From assembly GCA_030045295.1 (NCBI GenBank), contig JASIGD010000339.1, positions 1 to 32,227 of the forward strand: DNA of 32,227 nucleotides. Reading direction: 5' to 3'. The notes under the pieces were generated by a model that did not search any database, was not told the origin of the DNA, and saw nothing but the letters and a program-made list of their open reading frames with translations. This DNA comes from Streptosporangiaceae bacterium. Lineage in GTDB: Bacteria > Actinomycetota > Actinomycetes > Streptosporangiales > Streptosporangiaceae. The translations under genes were made by a program, and so were the position numbers. This document shows positions 24,337 to 31,472 of this stretch, in pieces (within the stretch, counting starts at the first letter, position 1; every line of letters starts with the position of its first letter).

Positions 24337-25170
24337 ATGGCCCGAGCGCGAAGGGGTCGTCTCCGCTGGGTGATCGCCGGGGGGGTGGTGATCGCGCTGG
24401 TGGCCGCGGCCGTCGTGGCCTGGCCGTATCTGCAGCTCTACACCGGCTCGGCGCCGCCGCCCCAGTTCTACGACAAAATCCAGCTGGAGCCTGCGCTGGC
24501 CCGGGACTACCCGCGCGTTCTCGGGGTCGCGCACAACGCGGGCAACAACCTGGGAACGCTGTCGACCGCGCTGCACTACGGGGCCGACGTCATCGAGATC
24601 GACGTGATCTCCGCGCGCGGCCATCTCGTCGCGGGCCGCAACCAGCCGTGGGGCTGGCTGGCCCGGCAGCTGTTCCGGGGGCCGACGCTCGTACAGGCCT
24701 GGGACGGCGCGGCTGCCGCCGGCATCGTCAAGCTCGACCTGAAGCAAACCGACCGCGGGTTCCTCGATGACCTGGTTGCCTTCCTGGCCCCGCGGGCCAG
24801 GGGCCGGCGGGTGATGATCTCCAGCCGCGACTCGAGCGCGCTGCTCTACCTGCACCGCCGGCTGCCCGGTGTCACCATGTTGTTCAGCGTGGCCGGACCC
24901 GATGCTGTCCGCCAGCTGAAGTCCGACTCAGCACTGCAGAAAGCCATCGGCGGCGTGTCGGTCTTCCACGGCTTGGTGGATGCGAACCTGGTCACCTGGG
25001 TGCACGCGCACAAGCTGGTGATCCTGGCGTGGACCGTTAACGACAGCGGAACGTTCAACCAGCTGGTGCGGCTGGGAGTCGACGGCATTACCACGGATAA
25101 TCTGGCCATCCTCCGGGCTCTCGGGCGACCGATCTCCGGGGCCGAGATCACCCCGCCGGGCGGCGGGTAA
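24337..25170 (+). CDS. Glycerophosphodiester phosphodiesterase-like protein, membrane-anchored
   Basis: A 277-residue protein with one N-terminal membrane segment (about 10-32) followed by an extracytoplasmic TIM-barrel domain of the GDPD/PI-PLC-like type. VAHNAGNNLGTLSTALHYGA and DVIEIDV give H66, E87 and D89, the usual first catalytic His and metal ligands. Near the C-terminus, LAWTVNDSGTFNQLVRLGVD followed by GITTDN is a strong GDPD feature. The His-Asp normally found after the E-X-D motif seems replaced by GRNQP, so activity may be altered. GGAG lies 4 nt before ATG 24337. It is followed after 13 bp by a CPBP protease and then a small Cys-rich protein, a likely operon-like unit at the cell surface. 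Confidence 0.8.
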   Translation: MARARRGRLRWVIAGGVVIALVAAAVVAWPYLQLYTGSAPPPQFYDKIQLEPALARDYPRVLGVAHNAGNNLGTLSTALHYGADVIEIDVISARGHLVAGRNQPWGWLARQLFRGPTLVQAWDGAAAAGIVKLDLKQTDRGFLDDLVAFLAPRARGRRVMISSRDSSALLYLHRRLPGVTMLFSVAGPDAVRQLKSDSALQKAIGGVSVFHGLVDANLVTWVHAHKLVILAWTVNDSGTFNQLVRLGVDGITTDNLAILRALGRPISGAEITPPGGG

Positions 25171-25183
25171 GGCGGCGATTTCA

Positions 25184-25999
25184 GTGAGTACCTCACCTGA
25201 CCCGGCCGTTTCCCCGGCAGCCGACTGGGCTGATCCGCCGCCGCTGCCCGAGTCTGCGCGGTGGCTGCTGATCTGGGAGATCATCGCGGTCTTCTCGGTG
25301 TCGCTCGGCGCCACCGCGGTGCACGCCGTGGTCTCGCTGATCGGATCGCTGACCGAGCGGCAGGCGCTGAGCGCGCAGCACGTGGTGCTCAACTTCTCCC
25401 AGGCACCCGGCCGCCCCACCCTCGACCTGTTCCTGCAACTGGTCAGCATCGCCACCGGCCTCGCGCCGGTGCTGCTCGTGTTCTACCTACTGGCCAGGAA
25501 CGGCGAGCGGCCGTCGTCCATCGGGGTGGACGCCACCCAGCCCGGGCGCGACCTGCTGCGCGGCGCCGGGCTCGCCGCGCTCATCGGCGGCGGCGGCCTC
25601 GGCCTGTACTACCTGGCCTACAAAGCCGGCATCGCCTTGTACATCGCCCCCGCGGGCCTGCCCGACGTCTGGTGGCGGATCCCGGTCCTGCTGCTCAGCG
25701 CGCTGCAAGACGGCCTCCTGGAGGAGGTCCTGGTCATCGGCTACCTGCTGAGCAGGCTGCGGCTCCTCGGCGTGCCCCCGGCCGCCGCCGTCGCGATCGC
25801 CGCCGTGTTCCGCGGCTCCTACCACCTGTACCAGGGATTCGGCGCCTTCATCGGCAACGTGATCATGGGCGTCATCTTCGGCGTGCTGTTCCTGCGCTGG
25901 CGGCGGGCCAACCCGATGATCATCGCGCACACCCTGATCAACGCCGTGGCATTCGTCGGCTACGCGCTCCTCGCACCCCACGTGTCCTGGCTGCCGTAG
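25184..25999 (+). CDS. CPBP family intramembrane glutamic endopeptidase (Abi/CAAX-like)
   Basis: A 271-residue polytopic membrane protein with about seven or eight hydrophobic segments and a polar N-terminal tail. The CPBP signature is visible: adjacent E180-E181 (LLEEVLVIGYLLSRL), FRGSYHLYQG with H214, and the last motif IIAHTLINA with H249. The usual Arg after EE is displaced or missing (EEVLVIGY), a modest deviation. GTG 25184 starts 13 bp after the GDPD-like stop, with AAGGCGG upstream. Family members cleave prenylated or other membrane peptides, act in bacteriocin self-immunity, or serve as scaffolds; nothing here identifies the substrate. Confidence 0.88.
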   Translation: MSTSPDPAVSPAADWADPPPLPESARWLLIWEIIAVFSVSLGATAVHAVVSLIGSLTERQALSAQHVVLNFSQAPGRPTLDLFLQLVSIATGLAPVLLVFYLLARNGERPSSIGVDATQPGRDLLRGAGLAALIGGGGLGLYYLAYKAGIALYIAPAGLPDVWWRIPVLLLSALQDGLLEEVLVIGYLLSRLRLLGVPPAAAVAIAAVFRGSYHLYQGFGAFIGNVIMGVIFGVLFLRWRRANPMIIAHTLINAVAFVGYALLAPHVSWLP

Positions 26000-26002
26000 T
26001 GT
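25997..26002 (+). promoter_or_regulatory. Candidate -10 box (TAGTGT) overlapping a stop codon
   Basis: TAGTGT begins with the TAG stop of the CPBP gene and ends 7 nt before ATG 26010. This is the TANNNT layout of a leaderless promoter and would let the small Cys-rich gene be transcribed on its own. Confidence 0.5.
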
Positions 26003-26009
26003 TCGGGTT

Positions 26010-26186
26010 ATGCCAGAGACCGGTCAGGGACCTCGGCCGAAGCCGAGCCTAAGGGCCATTTTTTCCAACTGGAGCAGCTACGACGCCCCGTTCGCGACCA
26101 AGTTGCGGATGGCCGCGTCGAACACCTACGTAAAGCTGCGCAACCGCCAGGCTTGCTGCGGCAACCACGGCCAGCCCGGCTGTTGA
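26010..26186 (+). CDS. Small conserved-looking Cys-rich protein, 58 residues
   Basis: The product reads MPETGQGPRPKPSLRAIFSN, then WSSYDAPFATKLRMAASNTY and VKLRNRQACCGNHGQPGC. The basic middle and the C-terminal CCGN-x-G-x-PGC motif resemble a family of uncharacterised actinobacterial small proteins as I remember them; this recollection needs a search. Three Cys (49, 50, 58) and one His could bind metal or an Fe-S species. It starts 10 bp after the CPBP stop, has no ribosome site but a TANNNT box at leaderless distance, and is followed 11 bp after its stop by a hairpin. No signal peptide. Function unknown. Confidence 0.75.
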   Translation: MPETGQGPRPKPSLRAIFSNWSSYDAPFATKLRMAASNTYVKLRNRQACCGNHGQPGC

Positions 26187-26197
26187 ATGGCGGCCGA

Positions 26198-26216
26198 CCC
26201 GCCCCGTGAGGGCGGG
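26198..26216 (+). terminator. Hairpin after the small Cys-rich gene
   Basis: CCCGCCC (26198-26204) and GGGCGGG (26210-26216) pair perfectly around a 5-nt loop, starting 12 bp past the stop codon. Short and without a T-run, but well placed. Confidence 0.55.
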
Positions 26217-26328
26217 CCCGCCACCGAAGACCATCCGCGCCGCCACGGGCACGATCACGAACAACCCGGCTGAAGAGCCCGCGACGGGTGCGCTCAGCCG
26301 GGGCCGGGCGAAGATCGCATTCCCCGGA

Positions 26329-26562
26329 TCAGTGGCGATGCCACCTGTGTTCCTCGTCGTGCCGGTCGGCCTCGCGGTCCTGCTCGCGGCGCTCGCGCAC
26401 CTCGGCGCCGTGCTCATCGACGCGGAGCCTGCGTTCCAGCTCCTCGGCGCGGCGCTGCTCCTCGGGCGTCTGGTGCCCGGCACGCTCCTGCTCGCGTAGG
26501 GACTCGAGTTCCTGCTGCAGGGCGTAGTCGCGCGGCCGGGGCGGATCGTACGGGTCAGTCAT
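26329..26562 (-). CDS. Small highly charged coiled-coil-like protein, 77 residues
   Basis: The translation (MTDPYDPPRPRDYALQQELE, then SLREQERAGHQTPEEQRRAE and ELERRLRVDE) is dominated by Glu, Arg and Gln with heptad-like Leu spacing, ending in a His-rich tail (RWHRH). A strong AAGGAGG lies 7 nt before ATG 26562, which sets it apart from the shadow frames on the other strand. No Cys, signal peptide or membrane segment. I do not recognise the family; a helical, possibly stress-related or scaffolding protein is all that can be said. It is divergent from the Pth2 gene with 73 bp between the starts. Confidence 0.7.
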   Translation of the reverse strand: MTDPYDPPRPRDYALQQELESLREQERAGHQTPEEQRRAEELERRLRVDEHGAEVRERREQDREADRHDEEHRWHRH

Positions 26563-26623
26563 GGCTCGTCCTCCTTGTCATCCTCCTATCAGATCACGCC
26601 CGGCTCGCCGCGCGGCCGGCGTC

Positions 26624-26629
26624 TAGGGT
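26624..26629 (+). promoter_or_regulatory. Candidate -10 box (TAGGGT) for leaderless pth2
   Basis: TAGGGT ends 6 nt before ATG 26636 and no ribosome site is present, consistent with leaderless transcription. Confidence 0.5.
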
Positions 26630-26635
26630 GTCCTC

Positions 26636-26983
26636 ATGGCGGCGAAGCTGGCGGTGGTCGTCAGGACCGACCTCGGCATGGGCCGCGGCAAGATCGCCGC
26701 CCAGGTCGCCCACGCGGCGGTCGCCGCCGTGCTCGCCGGCCTCAGCGGAGCTGACCTTGCTGCCTGGCTCCGGGACGGGCAGCCCAAGGTGGTCCTCAAG
26801 GTGTCGACCGCGACGGAGCTGCAGGACGTGGTGCGGCAGGCGGAGGCGGCCGGACTGCCGGTCGAGCTCATCCGCGACGCGGGCCGCACTCAGGTCGCGC
26901 CCGGGACACCGACGTGTTGCGCGGTCGGCCCTGCGGACGGCGACCGGGTTGACGCCGCGACCGCGGGACTGTCTTTGTTGTGA
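26636..26983 (+). CDS. pth2: Peptidyl-tRNA hydrolase, Pth2 family
   Basis: A 115-residue full-length member of the archaeal/eukaryotic-type Pth2 family, which frees tRNA from peptidyl-tRNA in the cytoplasm. Hallmarks are KLAVVVRTDLGMGRGKIAAQ followed by VAHAAV (catalytic region with H26), GQPKVVLKVSTATEL, and the C-terminal IRDAGRTQVAPGTPT then CAVGP. The end ATAGLSLL is the family's usual final strand. The start is fixed by homology and the adjacent TANNNT box. It is a second, non-orthologous type to the standard bacterial Pth, which is not in this window. Confidence 0.93.
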   Translation: MAAKLAVVVRTDLGMGRGKIAAQVAHAAVAAVLAGLSGADLAAWLRDGQPKVVLKVSTATELQDVVRQAEAAGLPVELIRDAGRTQVAPGTPTCCAVGPADGDRVDAATAGLSLL

Positions 26984-27110
26984 GCACCGGGAACGCGCGG
27001 ATTCGGCAGACCGGCCGGGAGGAAGGCGGACGCCGACGGCGCGGAGCGGGGCTTCCGGCTGCGGGGCAGCTGATGTAAAGATGCACCAACGCGATCGTGT
27101 GGAGGAGCCG

Positions 27111-28580
27111 ATGGAACCCGTGGTCAAGACGGTTGACGGGAAAGTACGCGGCCTGGTGTCCGATGAGGTGGCATCGTTCAAGGGGATTTCCTATGCCGCC
27201 CCGCCGTTCGGCCCGAACCGGATGCGCCCTCCGGCGCGGGCCGAGGCGTGGGATGGTGTCCGGGACGTCGTGGCGTACGGGCCGACGGTCCCCAAGCCGC
27301 CCTACCCGGCACCGTACGATCGGCTCCTGCCTGAGCCGGTGATCGCCGGCGACGACTGCCTGAACCTGAACGTCTGGACCCCGGATCCCGGTCATGCCGG
27401 GCTGCCCGTCATGGTCTGGATACACGGGGGCGCTTTCGTGAACGGGTCCGGGGCCGTCCCCCAGTACGCCGGGCACCGGTTCGCGCGCGACGGCGTGGTG
27501 TGCGTGACGATCAACTACCGCCTGGGCTGCGAAGGCTTCCTGTTCCTGGACGACGCCCCTGCCAACCGGGGTCTGCTCGACCAGATAGCGGCTTTGCAGT
27601 GGGTGCAGGAGAACATCGGCGCGTTCGGCGGTGATCCGGGCAACGTCACGATCTTCGGCGAGTCGGCCGGGGGGATGAGCGTCGCGACGCTGATGTCGAT
27701 GCCCAAGGCGGAGGGCTTGTTCCGCAGGGCGATCCCGCAGAGCGGGGCCGGGCATCACGTCCTGTCCGCCGATACGGCTCGCGCGGTGACCGCCGAGCTG
27801 GCGCAGCGCCTCGGCGTGGCGCCGACGCGGGAGGGTTTCGCGGCACTGCCGGCGGACCGCCTCGTCGACGCCCAGAGGCAGCTTTCCGCGGACATCGCCA
27901 TCAACCCCGATCCGGTCCGGTGGGGCGCGATCGCCGCCGACATGATGGCCTTCGAACCGGTAGTGGACGGACAGGTCCTGCCCGCCAGGCCCATCGACGG
28001 TATCGCGGCCGGGAACGGCCGTCACGTCGATCTCCTGGTCGGCACCAACCGGGACGAGGACCGGCTGTTCCTGGTGCCGACGGGAGTGGCGGACACGGTG
28101 GACGAGGCCAGCTTGCAGCTGGTCACGGGCGCGCTCGGGCTCACCGCGTCCGGGCTGGCCAGGTATCGGACGGCCGGGGCGAGCGCCGGGGACGTCCTGA
28201 TCGACGTGATTACCGACTGGTTCTTCAGGATCCCGGCCATTCGGCTCGCCGAGGCGCACCACGGCGACTCGTACATGTACGAGTTCAGCTGGAATTCGCC
28301 GATGCTCGGCGGCCGACTCGGCGCGTGTCATGCCCTCGAGATCAGCTTCGTGTTCGACACCCTTGACGCGCCGGGGTACGAGGCGATGTACGGCTCGTCG
28401 CCGCCGGCCGAGCTAGCCACGGCCATGCACCGGTCCTGGATCGACTTCGCCCGATCGGGCCGGCCCGGCTGGGCTGCCTACGACCTGGACACCCGCGCCA
28501 CCATGATCTTCGACGTCAACAGCAGGCTGGCCCATGACCCCCGGGCTGAGCGGCGCGTCGTCTGGGACGGCGTCCGGTAA
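27111..28580 (+). CDS. Type B carboxylesterase / lipase
   Basis: A 489-residue alpha/beta hydrolase of the carboxylesterase type B family. Nucleophile S185 lies in FGESAGG, the acid is E316 in GTNRDED, and the His is H407 in GACHALE. The oxyanion hole motif WIHGGAFVNGSG and the CLNLNVWTPD motif are both present. The frame is open upstream through the Pth2 gene to 26628, but that part is a shadow of pth2. ATG 27111 follows GGAGGAG by 3 nt and gives the usual N-terminus VVKTVDGKVRGL. No signal peptide, so an intracellular esterase is expected. The natural ester substrate is unknown. Confidence 0.94.
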   Translation: MEPVVKTVDGKVRGLVSDEVASFKGISYAAPPFGPNRMRPPARAEAWDGVRDVVAYGPTVPKPPYPAPYDRLLPEPVIAGDDCLNLNVWTPDPGHAGLPVMVWIHGGAFVNGSGAVPQYAGHRFARDGVVCVTINYRLGCEGFLFLDDAPANRGLLDQIAALQWVQENIGAFGGDPGNVTIFGESAGGMSVATLMSMPKAEGLFRRAIPQSGAGHHVLSADTARAVTAELAQRLGVAPTREGFAALPADRLVDAQRQLSADIAINPDPVRWGAIAADMMAFEPVVDGQVLPARPIDGIAAGNGRHVDLLVGTNRDEDRLFLVPTGVADTVDEASLQLVTGALGLTASGLARYRTAGASAGDVLIDVITDWFFRIPAIRLAEAHHGDSYMYEFSWNSPMLGGRLGACHALEISFVFDTLDAPGYEAMYGSSPPAELATAMHRSWIDFARSGRPGWAAYDLDTRATMIFDVNSRLAHDPRAERRVVWDGVR

Positions 28581-28692
28581 CTCGCGCGTTTCTGCCCGGC
28601 CGGTGCTTGCCTGGTGCCGCTTTTGGTGTTTCGCTGGCGAGTAATCGGCCGGTGGCCGCTATCGGCGGTGAGGAAGTTCGGGGAGGGCAGGG

Positions 28693-29376
28693 GTGCTGGC
28701 GCTGTCGCTGGAATTGGCCCAGAACCAGTCCGGGTCCCAGCCTTTGCCGCATTCGGTGGCCGTCCCGGTGGGGCTGGTCGTGCTCCTCGGGTTCTTGATA
28801 GACGGGATCTGGCGAGTGGCCCGGCACTTCGGCGTGATCGTGCACGAGGGCGCGCACGCCGTGGCCGGCTGGAGCACGGGCCGCAAGGTGTCCGGCGTGC
28901 GGCTGAACAGCAATGCCAGCGGGACGACGACCACCGCGGGCCCGGACCGCGGCCCGGGCCGGGTCGTTACCGCCTTTGCCGGCTCTGTCGGCCCGAGCCT
29001 TTTCGGCCTGGGCGCAGCGGGCCTCATCGCGCTGGGCTATTTCGATGCGGTGCTCTGGCTGGCGATTATCTTCTTCGCGGTCATGCTGGTCTTCATCCGC
29101 AATTTCTTCGGCGTCATTTCCGTGGCCGTGAGCGGCGCGCTCGTGTTCCTGACCCTGCATTACGGGAGCGCCGAGTTCCACGACGTGGCCGCCTACGCCA
29201 TCAGCTGGTTCCTGCTCTTCTGCGGGGTCAGGTTCGTTTTCACGGGCGGCGGCAGCAACGCTCCTGACGCGAAAACGCTGAGCGGGCTTACGCGTGTCCC
29301 GACGTTTGTGTGGGCCACGCTCTGGTTCGTCATCGCGGTCGCGGCGCTATGGGTCGGAGGCCGACTGCTGGTCTGA
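28693..29376 (+). CDS. M50-type (site-2-protease-like) membrane metallopeptidase
   Basis: A 227-residue integral membrane protein with about six hydrophobic segments. The zinc motif HEGAH (H51, E52, H55) lies at the end of the first membrane region (FGVIVHEGAHAVAGWSTG), as in M50B-like peptidases. The following GRKVSGVRLNSNASGTTTTA resembles the loop of that group. The Asp expected as third ligand in classic S2P (N/D-x-x-P-x-x-x-x-D-G) is not evident, so it may belong to the short M50B-like branch of unknown function. GTG 28693 is preceded by GGGGAGGG. Convergent with the repeat-containing gene 17 bp downstream. Confidence 0.88.
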   Translation: MLALSLELAQNQSGSQPLPHSVAVPVGLVVLLGFLIDGIWRVARHFGVIVHEGAHAVAGWSTGRKVSGVRLNSNASGTTTTAGPDRGPGRVVTAFAGSVGPSLFGLGAAGLIALGYFDAVLWLAIIFFAVMLVFIRNFFGVISVAVSGALVFLTLHYGSAEFHDVAAYAISWFLLFCGVRFVFTGGGSNAPDAKTLSGLTRVPTFVWATLWFVIAVAALWVGGRLLV

Positions 29377-29393
29377 CCTTTTTACCGGTATCG

Positions 29394-30002
29394 CTAGGCG
29401 GCGGGCAACTGGCCACGGGCGGGCCGCCTGATCGCCAGCACCGCGATGACCCCGGTCAGCGCGCCGCAGGCCAGGCCGATGATCGCGCCGATGAGCACCT
29501 GCGTGAGCGGTGCGGGTCCGGACACGATTCCGGCCGACGGAACCACCACCGTCACCGTGGACCCGGCCGGGCCTTGCACCTGAACCTGGCCGGGCGGCGT
29601 GCCAACCGAGATGGCCGGGACCGACGTGCCGCTGGCCGGGACCGACCCGCCGCTGGCCGGGACCGACGTGCCGCTGGCCGGGACCGACGCGCCGCTGGCC
29701 GGGACCGACGCGCCGCTGGCCGGGACCGACGTGTCCTTGGCCGGGACCGACGTGTCCTTGGCCGGGATCATGATGGACTGCCCGCCCGCCAGCGCCGGGT
29801 CGCGAGCCACGATCACGAACGGAACGGTCGTGCCCGGAACGGACTGTTGGAGCAGGACCGCCGTGCTGGTGACTCGCGGCGGGATGAACGCCGCGGTAGC
29901 GGCGCCGGCGACCAGGCCCACGGCGGCCACCAGGCCGACCAGGACCGCGTACAGCCGGACGGCGAGCAGGGATCTCCACAGGCCCGGTTCTGGCTCGCGC
30001 AT
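29394..30002 (-). CDS. Two-TM protein with heptapeptide repeats (Wzz-like architecture)
   Basis: A 202-residue protein: short cytoplasmic N-terminus, membrane segment about 18-40 (YAVLVGLVAAVGLVAGAATA), an outside loop, seven tandem VPASGTS-like heptads (about 79-130), then GQVQVQGPAGSTVTVVV and a second membrane segment about 168-192, ending IRRPARGQLPAA. The order of membrane helix, extracytoplasmic loop beginning STAVLLQQS, membrane helix recalls polysaccharide co-polymerases (Wzz/YveK), but the loop is very short and the similarity is weak. ATG 30002 was chosen for GGGAGG 4 nt upstream; the frame extends to 30098 without support. The Ser/Thr/Pro-rich repeats may be glycosylated or act as a wall-spanning spacer. 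Confidence 0.75.
   Translation of the reverse strand: MREPEPGLWRSLLAVRLYAVLVGLVAAVGLVAGAATAAFIPPRVTSTAVLLQQSVPGTTVPFVIVARDPALAGGQSIMIPAKDTSVPAKDTSVPASGASVPASGASVPASGTSVPASGGSVPASGTSVPAISVGTPPGQVQVQGPAGSTVTVVVPSAGIVSGPAPLTQVLIGAIIGLACGALTGVIAVLAIRRPARGQLPAA
29614..29767. repeat. Seven tandem 21-bp repeats plus a partial copy
   Basis: Unit starts at 29614, 29635, 29656, 29677, 29698, 29719 and 29740, with a partial eighth at 29761-29767. Each begins GCCGGGACCGAC on the plus strand; variation is confined to the following 9 bases (GTGCCGCTG, CCGCCGCTG, GCGCCGCTG, GTGTCCTTG). The unit is a multiple of three, so copy-number change keeps the reading frame. Confidence 0.95.
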
Positions 30003-30124
30003 CGGGCCTCCCTCCCATCCCGGCGTCCGGCCCGGGACGTTGAATGCGCACCATGATACGGGTGGCCGGCACCAGCCGCCAGGCCGCTGCCGCCTCATCG
30101 ACGACGTGGCACCGGCTGGACCAT

Positions 30125-30130
30125 TAGCCT
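30125..30130 (+). promoter_or_regulatory. Candidate -10 box (TAGCCT) for leaderless DAHP synthase gene
   Basis: TAGCCT ends 6 nt before GTG 30137; no ribosome site is present. Same layout as the other TANNNT boxes listed. Confidence 0.45.
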
Positions 30131-30136
30131 GGACGG

Positions 30137-31468
30137 GTGACTGCGTCTAGGGCTGTGGCGCTTCAGCAGCCGGAGTGGCCTGACCGCGGCCGGCTCGAGG
30201 CGGTGGTACGCGGCCTGCAGAGCCTGCCGCCGCTGGTATTCGCCGGAGAGTGCGACCAGCTGAAACAGCGGCTGGCCGCGGTAGCGCGCGGCGAGGCGTT
30301 CCTGCTCCAGGGCGGCGACTGCGCGGAGACGTTCGCCGGGACGACCGCCGACGGCATCCGGGACAAGCTGCGGACGCTGTTGCAGATGGCCGTGGTGCTG
30401 ACCTACGCGGCCAGCGTGCCGGTGGTGAAGGTCGGCCGGATGGCGGGCCAGTTCGCCAAGCCCCGGTCGGCGGCGACCGAAGTCAGGGAGGGCGCGGAGC
30501 TTCCCGTCTACCGGGGCGACGCGGTGAACGGGATCGAGTTCACCGCCGCGGCCAGGACGCCCGACCCCGGCCGGCTGCTCGACGCGTATCACTGCTCGTC
30601 GGTCACGCTGAACATGTGCCGGGCCTTCGCCAGCGGCGGGTACGCCGATCTTCGCCAGGTCCACGCCTGGAACCAGGACTTCGTGGCCAGGAGCCCGGCC
30701 GGGCAGCGTTATGAGCGGCTGGCGGGCGAGATCGACCGGGCGATCGCCTTCATGCACGCCTGCGGGGCTGACCCGGAGGAGTTCCGCGCGGTGGAGTTCT
30801 ACTCCAGCCACGAGGCGCTGCTCCTCGACTACGAGCGGGCGCTGACCAGGACCGGCTCGCGGAACGGGCTAGCCTACGACCTGTCGGCTCACATGCTGTG
30901 GATCGGCGAACGCACCCGCGCTCCCGACGGCGCCCACGTCGAGTTCGCGCGTCAGATCCGCAACCCGGTGGCGGTCAAGATCGGCCCCGCGGCCGGCGCC
31001 GAGGAGGTGCTCGCGCTGATCGCGGCCCTTGACCCGGACCGCGAGCCCGGCCGGCTCACGCTGATCACGCGGCTGGGCGCAGCCCGGATCCGCGAGGCGC
31101 TGCCGCCGCTGGTCAAGACGGTAGCGGCCAGCGGCGCCGAGGTCGTCTGGGCGTGCGACCCGATGCACGGCAACACGGTCGAGGCCGCCAGCGGGCAGAA
31201 GACACGGTACTTCGATGACGTGCTCGACGAGGTGGCCGGGTTCTTCGAGGTGCACCGGGCGCTCGGCACCCACCCGGGCGGCATCCATATCGAGTTCACC
31301 GGCGACGACGTCACCGAATGCGTCGGCGGCGGGCAGCACATCGCGGAAAGCGACCTGCGTCACCGTTACGAGACCGCGTGCGATCCCAGGCTCAACCGCA
31401 GCCAGTCCCTCGACCTGGCATTTCGTGTCGCCGGGATGTACCGCGAGCACTTCAGCGCCGGGCGCTGA
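30137..31468 (+). CDS. 3-deoxy-7-phosphoheptulonate (DAHP) synthase, class II
   Basis: A 443-residue plant/actinobacterial-type DAHP synthase, which condenses phosphoenolpyruvate and erythrose 4-phosphate as the first step of the shikimate pathway. Visible landmarks: LLQGGDCAETF with metal-binding C62, VPVVKVGRMAGQFAKPRS, AYDLSAHMLWIGERTR, NPVAVKIGP, the CDPMHGNT motif, and IHIEFTGDDVTECVGG near the C-terminus. Length matches primary-metabolism enzymes, although class II members also occur in antibiotic clusters. No other shikimate or aromatic genes are adjacent, so its role (housekeeping or specialised) is open. GTG 30137 fits the leaderless layout. Confidence 0.95.
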   Translation: MTASRAVALQQPEWPDRGRLEAVVRGLQSLPPLVFAGECDQLKQRLAAVARGEAFLLQGGDCAETFAGTTADGIRDKLRTLLQMAVVLTYAASVPVVKVGRMAGQFAKPRSAATEVREGAELPVYRGDAVNGIEFTAAARTPDPGRLLDAYHCSSVTLNMCRAFASGGYADLRQVHAWNQDFVARSPAGQRYERLAGEIDRAIAFMHACGADPEEFRAVEFYSSHEALLLDYERALTRTGSRNGLAYDLSAHMLWIGERTRAPDGAHVEFARQIRNPVAVKIGPAAGAEEVLALIAALDPDREPGRLTLITRLGAARIREALPPLVKTVAASGAEVVWACDPMHGNTVEAASGQKTRYFDDVLDEVAGFFEVHRALGTHPGGIHIEFTGDDVTECVGGGQHIAESDLRHRYETACDPRLNRSQSLDLAFRVAGMYREHFSAGR

Positions 31469-31472
31469 GGTC

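Noticed and set aside
26206..26499. Plus-strand hydrophobic frame (97 codons) opposite the charged small gene
   Set aside because: Antisense shadow of the Glu/Arg-rich gene, whose strong ribosome site favours the minus strand.
26628..27110. Long N-terminal extension of the carboxylesterase frame across the Pth2 gene
   Set aside because: Translation is Arg/Ser-rich and lies out of frame over pth2; a strong ribosome site precedes ATG 27111.
29614..29767. Tandem 21-bp units considered as a CRISPR array
   Set aside because: Units are contiguous with no spacers, and they encode in-frame heptads in a membrane protein.
29310..30056. Plus-strand frame of 248 codons over the repeat gene
   Set aside because: Shadow of the minus-strand gene; its Arg/Ala/Gly/Asp repeats come from the 21-bp units read in another frame.
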